Shown: positions 32,209 to 39,857 of the stretch, in pieces
How positions within the stretch are numbered: position 1 is the first letter of the stretch
Layout of the letters: every line of letters starts with the position of its first letter
Assembly (NCBI GenBank): GCA_031081675.1
Contig: JAVHLZ010000018.1
Span: 1 to 44,209 of the forward strand
Direction of reading: 5' to 3'
DNA length: 44,209 nt
Origin: Armatimonadota bacterium
Lineage (GTDB): Bacteria > Sysuimicrobiota > Sysuimicrobiia > Sysuimicrobiales > Kaftiobacteriaceae
Notes under the pieces: generated by a model
Database searches by the model: none
Told to the model about the DNA's origin: nothing
The model's input: the letters and a program-made list of their open reading frames with translations, nothing else
Translations under genes and position numbers: made by a program

Positions 32209-32871
32209 CTAGATCCGGGCGAACTCCTCCACCGCCCGCCGGATGCTGCCCACCTCGCGGATGCGCTGGGCCACGGCCCGCTCGGCCTGCTCGATCTGCT
32301 CGGCGGCGGCCAGCACCTCCGCGGCCGCCTCCCGGGGCACGACCACGACGCCGTCGCCGTCCCCCACGACGATGTCCCCGGGGTGGACCGGGACGCCCCC
32401 GCACACCACCGGGATGTCGCGGGCGACGGTGGCGTAGCGGCCCACGGTGGTGGAGGGCACCACCGAGCGGGCGAAGACCGCCAGCCCCTCGCGCCGGATC
32501 TCCTCGGCGTCGCGCACTCCGCCGTCCAGGACCACTCCGCCCAGTCCCCGGGTGACCGCGGCCACGGTCATCAGCCCGCCCCACAGGGCCACGTCCCGGG
32601 CGGCCTCCGGATCGTCGGTGGCGATGACGATGATGGAGCCCGGGGGGGCCTCGTCGATGGCGTCCAGGGCGTGACGGGGAGGGTGGGCCTCCAGGCTGCG
32701 GCGCTCCAGCACCGTCACGGCCGGCCCCACGATCCGGACCGGCGCCAGGGGCTTGATCTCCGCGGCCATGAAGCCGCGGCGCCGGATGACCCGGTCCACG
32801 GCGTCCGCCACCGAGGCCGTGGTCACGGCCAGCCACCGATCCCTCACAGCCCGATCCAGGGGGTCAATCAC
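32209..32871 (-). CDS. RraA-like / 4-hydroxy-4-methyl-2-oxoglutarate aldolase family protein
   Basis: This protein of 220 residues belongs to the RraA/HMG aldolase family, named after a RNase E inhibitor but mostly metal-dependent aldolases or decarboxylases on short oxo-acids. Visible are VTTASVADAVDRV, the glycine-rich GGLMTVAAVTRGLGGVVLDGGVRDAEEIRREGLAVFAR with the conserved Arg-Asp pair, and HPGDIVVGDGDGVVVVPRE, all typical. The GTG at 32871 has AAAGGAGG six bases upstream and forms a GTGA overlap with the IclR gene. Given the kinase and transporter downstream, an aldolase role in catabolism of the imported compound is more likely than RNA regulation (inference). Confidence 0.92.
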   Translation of the reverse strand: MIDPLDRAVRDRWLAVTTASVADAVDRVIRRRGFMAAEIKPLAPVRIVGPAVTVLERRSLEAHPPRHALDAIDEAPPGSIIVIATDDPEAARDVALWGGLMTVAAVTRGLGGVVLDGGVRDAEEIRREGLAVFARSVVPSTTVGRYATVARDIPVVCGGVPVHPGDIVVGDGDGVVVVPREAAAEVLAAAEQIEQAERAVAQRIREVGSIRRAVEEFARI

Positions 32872-33659
32872 GGCAGGCCTCCTTTCTGCGCGCCGGACCA
32901 TCCCAGGACCCGGGAGATGCGGGCCGCCGTCTCGCGGACCCGGGGCCCCAGCTCCTCGCGGGCCCGGCGCAGGCTGATGGTGCTGACCGAACCGGAAATG
33001 CTCACCGCCCCGGCGACCCGACCCCGGTGGTCGAAGATGGGCGCGCCCACGCACCGGATGCCGTCTTCGTTCTCCACGTTGTCCACGGCGAATCCCCGGG
33101 CGCGCACCGCCGCCAGTTCCCGCTGCAGGCGCGCCAGGGTGGTGATGGTGCGGGGGGTCCGGCGGGGCAGTCCGCGCTGGGCGACGATCTCCCGGACCGC
33201 GCGGGGGTCCGACCAGGCCAGCATGGCCTTGCCCAGGGCAGTGCTGTGGGCGGGCATGATGGCGCCGATGGTGGACGCCATGCGCAGGGGGCGGGGCGGT
33301 TCCACCTTGTCGATGTACACCACGTGGCCCTGCTCCAGGACGCCCAGGTGGACGGTCTCGCCCACCTGCCGGCACAGGTCCATCAGGTAGGGGCGGCCCG
33401 CCGCCCGCAGTTCCAGCTGGGCCAGGCGCTGGCCGGCCAGCCACAGCACCCGGTGCCCCACGGCCACGGTTCCGTCCTGGATCACCACCGCGCCGTGGCG
33501 GGCGAGGGCGTCTACCAGGCGGTAGACGGTCGGTCGGGGCAGGCCCGTCCGGCGGGCCAGGTCCCGGACCGTGAGGGGCTGCCCGGCCTCGCCGAGGGAC
33601 GCGAGAAGGGCCCACGCCCGATCGATGCTCTTGACGCCGGTCCCCGTCGGTGTGTCCAC
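32868..33659 (-). CDS. IclR family transcription regulator
   Basis: This regulator has about 263 residues from the GTG at 33659. The N-terminal winged helix shows SIDRAWALLASLGEAGQPLTVRDLARRTGLPRPTVYRLVDALARHG. The effector domain has VGETVHLGVLEQGHVVYIDKVE, then PAHSTALGKAMLAW, and ends with SISGSVSTIS and ARISRVLGW. A TTG at 33698 would be an earlier start, but it coincides with the predicted transcription start (TATACT at 33709-33704), so the GTG is preferred. It is the first gene of the operon and controls the genes below it, probably in response to an imported or derived carboxylate. Confidence 0.92.
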   Translation of the reverse strand: MDTPTGTGVKSIDRAWALLASLGEAGQPLTVRDLARRTGLPRPTVYRLVDALARHGAVVIQDGTVAVGHRVLWLAGQRLAQLELRAAGRPYLMDLCRQVGETVHLGVLEQGHVVYIDKVEPPRPLRMASTIGAIMPAHSTALGKAMLAWSDPRAVREIVAQRGLPRRTPRTITTLARLQRELAAVRARGFAVDNVENEDGIRCVGAPIFDHRGRVAGAVSISGSVSTISLRRAREELGPRVRETAARISRVLGWSGAQKGGLP

Positions 33660-33703
33660 GATGCGGACTTTCTGTCCCCAACGTAAGACAGGCAGCAACC
33701 CCC

Positions 33704-33709
33704 AGTATA
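33704..33709 (-). promoter_or_regulatory. -10 box for the IclR operon
   Basis: On the minus strand TATACT (33709-33704) is a five-of-six -10 box in a GC-rich gap. Transcription would begin about 33697, leaving a leader of about 38 bases to the GTG at 33659. No clear -35 was found 17 bases upstream. Confidence 0.45.
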
Positions 33710-33805
33710 GCGGAAGGCCCCCGCCGCCGCCAGAGGCGTCCCCGCGGGCGCCGGCCGGGTCTAGCGGGCCGTCCCGCGGGCAGGGGAACCTCAGGAGGAT
33801 TGAGC

Positions 33806-34676
33806 GTGGCTGTGCTCTCCTCGCGTCCGCCCGATCGGAGCTCCGGGCCCGGCATCCTCGCCCGGTTGAGGAGCGGGCTCGGGCACACTCCGGCCGATCT
33901 CTGGGTGGGGGCGGCGGAAGACCCCCCGCTGGCCCAGCGGGCTGTGGCGCGCCTGACGCCCGGCGTGACCGCGGGGGTGGTGCTGACTGTCCTGGTGGCC
34001 CGCGCCCTGGGCATGCCGGCGCCTGCGTCGCTGGTGGTAGGGCTGGGGGCCGCTCTGGTGGCGGCGGCCTGGGTCGAGCGGGCCGCCCTGGACCACGGGA
34101 TCCTGCCCCGGTGGCTCCCCGTGGCCCACGTGGTCACCGCCGTCGTCCTCGTCACCATCGGCGTCCAGGGCACCGGCGGCGTGCGGGGGCCCTTCGTGTG
34201 GGCCTACAGCGTGGCGGCGGCCGTGGAGGCCATGCTGCGGGGATTGAGGTGGGGGATGGCGGTGGCCACCCTGTGCAGCGCGTTCCTGGTCGCGGGCGCC
34301 GCCCTCGGGCAGGCCGGGTGGTTCGCGTCGGTGCGGGTGACGGCCGACGCGCCCGTGGGGGCCTACCTGGTCAGCTACATCGGGCTGTTCTACACGATCG
34401 TGCTGGTGGCCGCCGCCCTGCGGGTGCAGGTCCTGGAGATCGCCCGCCTGGCGCGGACCGACAGCCTCACCGGCCTGGGGAACCTCCGGGCCCTGCGCCA
34501 GGTCCTGGAACGGGAACAGGCGGCCGCGCCTGAGGCGCCCCTCAGCCTGCTGATGGTGGAACTGGACGGGTTCAAGGCCGTCAACGACCGCTGCGGGCCT
34601 GCTGGGTGCCGCCGATCGCGCCATGTATCAGGCCAAGGCCGCTGGCGGCGACCGCGTGGTCCCGACACCGGTGTGA
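33806..34676 (+). pseudogene. Decayed membrane diguanylate cyclase with the GGDEF core deleted
   Basis: The reading frame from GTG 33806 (CAGGAGGA upstream) encodes about six hydrophobic helices. The beginning of a GGDEF domain follows: ARTDSLTGLGNLRALRQVL, then LLMVELDGFKAVND. At about 34595 the domain is broken. The normal middle (GHxxGD, the GGDEF active loop and the I-site) is absent. The expected C-terminal end, ADRAMYQAKAAGGDRVV, reappears at 34611 in another frame and stops at TGA 34674-34676. The broken frame itself runs on to 34702 as nonsense. An internal deletion that removed roughly 80-100 codons and shifted frame explains this. The protein cannot make c-di-GMP. The remaining membrane part might still be expressed. 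Confidence 0.85.
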
Positions 34677-34698
34677 CGCCTGCGCCGGGCCGGCGCGC

Positions 34699-34727
34699 TT
34701 GACGGGGACCCGCCCGCGTGGTACTGT
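34699..34727 (+). promoter_or_regulatory. Sigma-70-type promoter of the metal-uptake operon
   Basis: TTGACG (34699-34704) matches the -35 consensus at five of six. TACTGT (34722-34727) matches the three key -10 positions and has a TG two bases upstream (extended -10). The spacer is 17 bases. Transcription would begin near 34734, just before the Fur-type operator. Confidence 0.6.
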
Positions 34728-34744
34728 GCCCCCTGCCGGCGTGT

Positions 34745-34759
34745 TGCGAATCATTCTCA
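34745..34759. promoter_or_regulatory. Fur-family 7-1-7 operator
   Basis: TGCGAAT-C-ATTCTCA is an inverted repeat whose right arm reads TGAGAAT on the other strand, so six of seven arm positions match. This is the classic 7-1-7 geometry of Fur/Zur/PerR boxes. It lies about +11 to +25 from the predicted start and upstream of the regulator gene it probably serves, so the operon is likely self-repressed when metal is plentiful. Confidence 0.7.
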
Positions 34760-34792
34760 TGTAGCCGCAACGGAGGGCCCGGATCCAGACCC

Positions 34793-35233
34793 ATGGCTGC
34801 GGCGCGGATACCGGTCGAGTGCGCGGCATCGTTGGCCCGGCTGCGGGCGATGGGACGGCGGCTGACCCGCCAGCGGGAGGCGGTGGTGCGGGCCCTGGCT
34901 GGCCTGGGATGCGCCGCCGATGCCGCCGCCGTCCACCGGCGCGCCCGCCGGTATCATCCCCGGCTGGCCCTGGCCACGGTGTACCGGACGCTGCAGGCGT
35001 TGGCGGGGGCGGGCGTGGCGCGGGTGGTGCACATCGGGGACGGGCGGACCCGCTACGAGCTGGCCGGTCACCACCACCACCTCATATGCATCCTCTGCGG
35101 CAGGGTCGAGCGGCTGGACGCCTGCCCGGTGCGGCGGGCGCACCGCCTGGCCGCCGGGCGGGGGTTTGTGGTGCAGGAGCACCGCCTGGACCTGTTCGGC
35201 CGGTGCGCCCGCTGCCTGCGCCCGGCGCGGTGA
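34793..35233 (+). CDS. Fur-family metal-responsive repressor (Zur/Fur/Mur type)
   Basis: This regulator of 146 residues has the Fur winged-helix: RLTRQREAVVRALAGL, then RRYHPRLALATVYRTLQALAGAGV with the recognition helix. The dimer domain carries the histidine cluster HHHHLIC (93-99). Two CxxC pairs, Cys99/Cys102 and Cys138/Cys141, form the structural zinc site. The ATG at 34793 is chosen; GGAGGG lies 15 bases upstream, somewhat far, but no better in-frame start exists. It overlaps the following binding-protein gene by GTGA. The gene order regulator-ZnuA-ZnuC-ZnuB and the metal residues of the binding protein favour a zinc regulator (Zur), though manganese is possible. Confidence 0.9.
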   Translation: MAAARIPVECAASLARLRAMGRRLTRQREAVVRALAGLGCAADAAAVHRRARRYHPRLALATVYRTLQALAGAGVARVVHIGDGRTRYELAGHHHHLICILCGRVERLDACPVRRAHRLAAGRGFVVQEHRLDLFGRCARCLRPAR

Positions 35234-36108
35234 GGCGGGTGGCCGCCGGGGTTCTGCTGGCGGGGGCGCTGGCGGGGTGCGCGCGGCCCCAGGCGGCGCC
35301 GGGCCGGGTGGTCGTGGTCGCGTCCTCGTACCCCCTGTACGAGTTCGCCCGGCAGATCGCCGCGGACCGGGCGGAGGTCCTGGTGCTGGTGCCCCCCGGG
35401 GTCGCGCCGCACGACTACGAGCCCACGCCCCGGGACGTGGTCCGCCTGCGCAGCGCGAAGGTGGTCATCGTCAACGGGCGCGGCCTGGAGCCCTGGGCCG
35501 ACAGGCTGCTGGCGGACCTGCCGGCGGTGCGGGTGGTGGCCGCGGAAGCGGCGGCTCCGGTGCTGACAGGCGCGGGGCTGGAGGCAGACCCGCACCTGTG
35601 GCTGGATCCGGTGGCCGCCGAGGCCGTGGCGGCGGCCGTGGCGGCGGCCCTGGCGCGCGCCGACCCGGCGGGAGAACCGGTCTACCGCCAGGCCGAGGCC
35701 CGGCTGCGGCAGGAGCTGCGGTCCCTCCACCGGGCCTATCGGGACGGGCTGGCGTCCTGCCGGCACAGGGAATTCCTTGCCGCCCACGCAGCGTTCGGAT
35801 ATCTGGCCGCCCGCTACGGGCTGGTGCAGATCGCCATCAGCGGGCCGACGGCGGAGGCCGAGCCCAGCCCCGCCCGAATGGCCTCCCTGGCGGCTCTGGC
35901 CCGCGCCCGGGGCCTCCGGGTGATCTTCGCCGACCCGCGGCGCAGCCGGAAGGCCGCGGACGTCCTGGCCCGGGAGGTGGGGGCCCGGGTGCTGCCGCTG
36001 TCGGATCTGGAGACGGTGAGCGAGGCAGACCTGCGGCGGGGACGGTCGTACGTCGCCGCGATGTACGAGAACCTGCGATCTCTTCGGGAGGGGTTGGGGT
36101 GCCGCTAG
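35230..36108 (+). CDS. znuA: Metal ABC transporter substrate-binding lipoprotein (ZnuA-like)
   Basis: This is a cluster A-I binding protein of 292 residues. It is a lipoprotein: the signal ends in LAGALAGC, with Cys17 as the lipidation site. The metal site is visible as His61 (APHDYEPTP), His122 (DPHLWLDP), His186 (AHAAFGYL) and Asp235 (IFADP). There is no His-rich loop, which zinc-specific ZnuA proteins often carry, so zinc versus manganese remains open. The GTG at 35230 overlaps the upstream regulator stop by GTGA. A GTG at 35239 is a possible alternative. Confidence 0.92.
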   Translation: MRRVAAGVLLAGALAGCARPQAAPGRVVVVASSYPLYEFARQIAADRAEVLVLVPPGVAPHDYEPTPRDVVRLRSAKVVIVNGRGLEPWADRLLADLPAVRVVAAEAAAPVLTGAGLEADPHLWLDPVAAEAVAAAVAAALARADPAGEPVYRQAEARLRQELRSLHRAYRDGLASCRHREFLAAHAAFGYLAARYGLVQIAISGPTAEAEPSPARMASLAALARARGLRVIFADPRRSRKAADVLAREVGARVLPLSDLETVSEADLRRGRSYVAAMYENLRSLREGLGCR

Positions 36109-36917
36109 GGCGCCCCGCGGAGCGCGCGGCCATGGAGCATCCCGTCGGTCCACCTTCCAGACGGCCCGCCGGGTCCCCCGTGGCCGAACTGGAGCACGTC
36201 TGCGTGGATGCCGGCGGGGAGCGGATCCTGGACGAAGTCTCCCTGCGTATCGAGCGGGGAGATTTCGTGGGCATCATCGGACCCAACGGGGCGGGCAAGA
36301 CGACGCTGTTGCGGGTCCTGGTGGGGCTGGTGCGCCCGACCTGCGGGCACGTGAGGTTGTTCGGCACCGACCTGGCGGCATTCCGTCAGTGGCATCGGGT
36401 CGGGTACGTGCCCCAGCAGCCCGCGGCCGTGGACACCCGGTTTCCGGCCACCGTGCTGGAGGTGGTGCTGAGCGGGCGCACGGGGGTGCGGGGCCTGGGC
36501 CGCCCCTGGACGCCCGCCGACAGGGCGGCGGCCCTCCACGCCCTGGAGGTGGTGGGCGTCGACGACCTGCGGGACCGGCCCATCGGGCGGCTGTCGGCCG
36601 GACAGCTGCAGAGGGTCCTGATCGCCCGCGCTCTGGCCAGCCGGCCCGAGCTGCTCCTGCTGGATGAGCCCACGGTGGGGGTGGACCTGGACGCCCAGGA
36701 CCAGTTCTACGCCCTGCTGCGACGGTTGAACCGGGAGATGGGCACCACCCTGGTCCTGGTCTCCCACGACGTGAGCGTGGTGGCCGCGGAGGTCACCCAC
36801 CTGGCCTGTCTCAACCGCCGCCTGGTGTTCCACGGATCACCCCGCGACGCCATGGCATCGGGGGCCCTGGCCGCCCTGTATCGCGCCGACAGCCTGGTAG
36901 TGGCCCACCGGCACTGA
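36099..36917 (+). CDS. znuC: Metal ABC transporter ATPase (ZnuC-like)
   Basis: This is the ATPase of the metal importer, 272 residues. Walker A is GPNGAGKTT. The Q-loop segment VGYVPQQPAAVDTRFPATVLEVVLSG is highly typical of ZnuC/MntB. The signature LSAGQLQRVLIARAL has Ala for the usual Gly. Walker B is LLLLDEPTVGVDLDAQ, and the H-loop is LVSHDVSVV. The GTG at 36099 is preferred over the ATG at 36132, because GGGAGGGG (36086-36093) is well placed for it and it overlaps the binding-protein stop. It is followed by the permease after 17 bases. Confidence 0.94.
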   Translation: MPLGRPAERAAMEHPVGPPSRRPAGSPVAELEHVCVDAGGERILDEVSLRIERGDFVGIIGPNGAGKTTLLRVLVGLVRPTCGHVRLFGTDLAAFRQWHRVGYVPQQPAAVDTRFPATVLEVVLSGRTGVRGLGRPWTPADRAAALHALEVVGVDDLRDRPIGRLSAGQLQRVLIARALASRPELLLLDEPTVGVDLDAQDQFYALLRRLNREMGTTLVLVSHDVSVVAAEVTHLACLNRRLVFHGSPRDAMASGALAALYRADSLVVAHRH

Positions 36918-36934
36918 GTCAGGAGAAGACGTCC

Positions 36935-37732
36935 GTGGTGCCCGAGATCCTCCAGTACGACTTCATGCGGCGGGCGCTGCTGGCCGGCCTGATGATCGGG
37001 ACCGTCGGGCCGATCATCGGCGTGTTCCTGGTCCTGCGCCGCCTCAGCCTGATTGCCGACACCCTGGCCCACGTGGCGCTGGCCGGGGTGGCCCTGGGGC
37101 TGGTGACCGGGGCGCCCCCCGGCGCGGCGGCCCTGGCCGTCTCGGTGGTGGGGGCGGTGGGGGTGGAACGCCTCCGGGCATCGGGTCGGCTGTACGGGGA
37201 AGCGGCCCTGGCCCTGTACCTGTCCGGAGGCCTGGCGGTGGCGGTCGTCCTGCTGGGGCTGGGCCGGGGTCTGACGGTGGACCTCTTCGCCTACCTGTTC
37301 GGGTCCATCACCGCCGTGCAGCCGGCCGACCTGTGGGCCATTCTGGTCCTGGGGATTCTGGTCCTGGGGGCGGTGGCCGGGCTGTACAAGGATCTGTTCG
37401 CCGTGACGTTCGACGAGGAGAGCGCCCGGGTGCAGGGCGTGCCGGTGGACGCCCTGAACCTGCTGCTGACAGTGCTGGTGGCCGTGACGGTCGTGGTGGC
37501 GATGCGCGTGGTGGGGGTCCTGCTGACCAGCGCGCTGGTGGTCATCCCCGCCGTGACCGCCCTGCGTCTGGCCCGGGCCTTCCGGGCTGCGCTGCTGCTG
37601 GCGGTCGCCGTGGCGCTGGCGGCCGTGGTGGGCGGGATGGCCGCCGCGTTTTACCTGGATCTGCCCGCCGGGGGAGCCATCGTCCTGGCGGCGCTGGCGT
37701 TGTTCGCCGTCACTTCGGCGTGGAAGCGTTGA
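36935..37732 (+). CDS. znuB: Metal ABC transporter permease (ZnuB-like)
   Basis: This permease of 265 residues has about eight hydrophobic helices, of the ABC-3 family. It carries MRRALLAGLMIGTVGPIIGVFLVLRRLSLIADTLAHVALAGVALG near the start, a family hallmark. Later comes DLFAVTFDEESARVQGV, and then VVGVLLTSALVVIPAVTALRLAR, the Leu/Pro-rich helix of metal permeases. The GTG at 36935 has AGGAG nine bases upstream; a second GTG stands directly after it. It is the last gene of the metal-uptake operon. Confidence 0.95.
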   Translation: MVPEILQYDFMRRALLAGLMIGTVGPIIGVFLVLRRLSLIADTLAHVALAGVALGLVTGAPPGAAALAVSVVGAVGVERLRASGRLYGEAALALYLSGGLAVAVVLLGLGRGLTVDLFAYLFGSITAVQPADLWAILVLGILVLGAVAGLYKDLFAVTFDEESARVQGVPVDALNLLLTVLVAVTVVVAMRVVGVLLTSALVVIPAVTALRLARAFRAALLLAVAVALAAVVGGMAAAFYLDLPAGGAIVLAALALFAVTSAWKR

Positions 37733-37741
37733 AGGGTCAGG

Positions 37742-37838
37742 GCGTTGGCACGTCGGAGCGTTGGAACCGCTGGAACGTCGGACGGTGAGCCCGCCCCCGA
37801 TCCCGGATTCTGATCCCTGATCTCTGATCCCGGATCCC
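37742..37838. repeat. Two short degenerate repeat tracts
   Basis: From 37742 to about 37785 the motifs GCGTTGG, CGTCGGA and GGAAC recur in a worn pattern, for example GCGTTGGCACGTCGGA followed by GCGTTGGAACC and CTGGAACGTCGGAC. From 37799 to 37838 GATCCCGGAT, TGATCCC, TGATCTC and TGATCCCGGATCCC recur at 9- to 11-base steps. The tracts fill the gap between the permease gene and the convergent hydrolase gene. They look like eroded simple repeats, with no gene visible. Confidence 0.5.
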
Positions 37839-37839
37839 G

Positions 37840-38778
37840 TCAGTTCCCCTTCAGGTACCGCTCGAACCAGGCCACGGTGCGCTGCCAGGCGTCGCGCGCC
37901 GAGGGTTCGTGATAGCGGGCGCCCGTGTCGTTGAAGAAGGCGTGGTCGGCGCCCGGGTAGATGACGATCTCGTGGATCACCCCGGCCCGCTGGAGGGCCT
38001 CCCGGATGGCCGGGATGCCGGCGTTGATGCGGGTGTCCCGCTCGCCGTAGATGGCCAGGATCGCGGCGCGGATGCGGGGGACATCTTCCAGGGGCGGGTT
38101 CGGTCCGTAGAAGGGGACCGCGGCCCGGATGGCCGGGTTGCGGGTGGCCAGGCGCCAGGTCATGCCACCCCCGAAGCAGAACCCCACGGCCCCGATGCGA
38201 TCCCGCCGCACGAAGGGCTGGCCCTGCAGGTAGGCCACGCCTGCGTTCAGCATGGCCACCAGCTGCTCGGGGGGCGTCCGGCCCAGGAGGGCCGTGACTT
38301 CCGCCAGGTCCGAAAATCGCGCGGTGCCTCCGGCGGGGGACGCCAGGTCCACCGCCAGGGCGGCATAGCCCAGCGTCGCACAGCGCCGGCAGACGTCTTT
38401 GAAGTGCTCCAGCAACCCCCGGTTCTCGTGGATGACGATGACCCCCGGGACCGGCTCGCCCAGCCGCGGGCGTGCCAGGTAGCCGTGGACGGTGAGCGAG
38501 TCCGACGGAAACGTGACCATGCCGGCGTGGAGGGCGGGATCGTCGGGCGGCACGGTCACCCCCGACGCCTGGGCGGCCGGCGCGGGTGCGCCAGCCGCCG
38601 CAGCCGCCACCTCCTCGGCGGACGCCGCGATGCCCAGTTCCCGCAGAACCGGCAGGGCCACGGCGGCCCCGCCGGCCATGAGGGCGATGCGCCTCAGGAA
38701 CTCGCGGCGGGGGAGCCGCCCGTGCCGGTAGTCCTCGGCCCACTCCTCGACGATGTAGCGCTCCAGGTCTCCCACCAC
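37840..38778 (-). CDS. Dienelactone hydrolase family protein with Tat-like signal
   Basis: This alpha/beta-hydrolase of about 312 residues belongs to the dienelactone hydrolase family. The catalytic cysteine lies in VGFCFGGG, Asp in YGERDTR and His in GADHAFFND, the family's Cys-Asp-His triad. The N-terminal portion has LPRREFLRRIALMAGGAAVALPVL, a twin-arginine motif followed by a hydrophobic core, so export folded through the Tat path is likely, unusual for this family. The GTG at 38778 follows GAGGGGGTGGC. The GTG next to it and ATGs at 38799 and 38826 are alternatives. The natural substrate may be a lactone or ester. Confidence 0.9.
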   Translation of the reverse strand: MVGDLERYIVEEWAEDYRHGRLPRREFLRRIALMAGGAAVALPVLRELGIAASAEEVAAAAAGAPAPAAQASGVTVPPDDPALHAGMVTFPSDSLTVHGYLARPRLGEPVPGVIVIHENRGLLEHFKDVCRRCATLGYAALAVDLASPAGGTARFSDLAEVTALLGRTPPEQLVAMLNAGVAYLQGQPFVRRDRIGAVGFCFGGGMTWRLATRNPAIRAAVPFYGPNPPLEDVPRIRAAILAIYGERDTRINAGIPAIREALQRAGVIHEIVIYPGADHAFFNDTGARYHEPSARDAWQRTVAWFERYLKGN

Positions 38779-38844
38779 GCCACCCCCTCGCGCGGGCATC
38801 CCGCAGGGACCGCCCGGGCCACGCATCAGGGGAACTCCTATCGG

Positions 38845-38859
38845 GGGCGTGTCACGCCC
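38845..38859. promoter_or_regulatory. Perfect 7-1-7 palindrome in the divergent gap
   Basis: GGGCGTG-T-CACGCCC is a perfect inverted repeat between the two divergent genes. It lies about 70 bases upstream of the hydrolase start and 117 bases before the gene at 38976. A second dyad, CGATCC-CGC-GGATCG, stands at 38930-38944. Either could be an operator, and no regulator gene is adjacent. Confidence 0.4.
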
Positions 38860-38975
38860 ATGTGAATGGCGCGGCCCCTTCCCACCTGGGGGCCCGGGGC
38901 CTGCCTGACCGAGGGGTGGCAGATCCCGCCGATCCCGCGGATCGGGTAGAGTAGATAGCAGGAGGAGGACACGCC

Positions 38976-39788
38976 ATGTCGGTGGTGGCGCGTCTCACCG
39001 ATGCGGACCTGCGCTTTGTGGCGGCGACGCTGCTGCCCGACCGGGATCCCCGCCGGGCCGTCGAGCGCCTGCGGGAGAACCCGGAGGCCCTGGAGGAGCT
39101 GCTGGAGGACGACCGGCTGCTGGAGAGGCTGCGGTCCGGCGACGCCCTGGTCCGGGTGACGCCCTGGCTGCTGTTCAGCGTCCTCCTGCGGCGCGTGCGG
39201 CGGGAGCTGCGGACGGCGCCGTACACCGTGGAGAGACTGGGCACCGAGCGGGTGCCGGTCTTTGATGCCCGGCGCGCCGGCGATCTCCTGGCGGACCCGC
39301 AGATCCTGGACTACCTGGTGGAGATGCTGGTCTCGTTCACCCGCACCGACAGTTTTCTGCTGGAGGTGGAGGAAGGGGGGCGGGTGCGGCGCCGCCGCTT
39401 CAGTGACTTCGACAGTGAGGACATGATCGCCCTGGCCGCCCTGATGCCCGACGAACTGCGCTTTCCCATCCTGCGGCGCGTCGCCGACATCGCCCTGTTC
39501 ATTACGGGCATCTTCCCCGAGCACGTGGATCCCCTGGCCCGGCCTCCCGGCGCAGCCGCGCCGCCCGCCAGCCGCTGGCGGTTCCGGCGGACCCTCGAGG
39601 AGTACGAGGAGGAGGGGCGCCGCTTCTACCGCCTGGCCGCCAGCCACCGGATGGCCCGACGCCTGGGAATGGAGCGCCCGCTGGAGGCGCTGGCCGAGAT
39701 GTTCCCCCTGGCCCGCAAACCGCTGAACGTGCTGGCCTCCCAGTACATCGGCACCAGCCGGTTTGTGCTGTTCGGCGGCGCAGGGTAG
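38976..39788 (+). CDS. Hypothetical soluble protein, 270 residues
   Basis: I do not recognise this protein. It is predicted to be soluble and mostly helical. Its N-terminus has LTDADLRFVAATLLPDRDPRRAVERLRENPEALEELLEDDRLLERL, with a strongly charged helix. A middle stretch contains VTPWLLFSVLLRRVRRELR and LADPQILDYLVEMLVSFTRTDSF. A C-terminal stretch has FYRLAASHRMARRLG. No signal peptide, cysteine cluster or nucleotide motif is seen. The ATG at 38976 has AGGAGGAGG seven bases upstream, which with the good codon pattern supports a real gene. It is transcribed alone and convergent with the LLM gene. Confidence 0.75.
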   Translation: MSVVARLTDADLRFVAATLLPDRDPRRAVERLRENPEALEELLEDDRLLERLRSGDALVRVTPWLLFSVLLRRVRRELRTAPYTVERLGTERVPVFDARRAGDLLADPQILDYLVEMLVSFTRTDSFLLEVEEGGRVRRRRFSDFDSEDMIALAALMPDELRFPILRRVADIALFITGIFPEHVDPLARPPGAAAPPASRWRFRRTLEEYEEEGRRFYRLAASHRMARRLGMERPLEALAEMFPLARKPLNVLASQYIGTSRFVLFGGAG

Positions 39789-39820
39789 GGGACGGGTGCC
39801 GACCGCGGACGCGGCGAGGT

Positions 39821-39841
39821 CGGGCAGGCGACGGCTGCCCG
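39821..39841. terminator. Hairpin between convergent genes
   Basis: CGGGCAG (39821-39827) pairs perfectly with CTGCCCG (39835-39841) around a seven-base loop. It lies between the stops of the hypothetical gene (39788) and the LLM oxidoreductase (39858). There is no U-tract, so it is only a possible bidirectional terminator. Confidence 0.4.
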
Positions 39842-39857
39842 CCGGCATGACGGCTTG

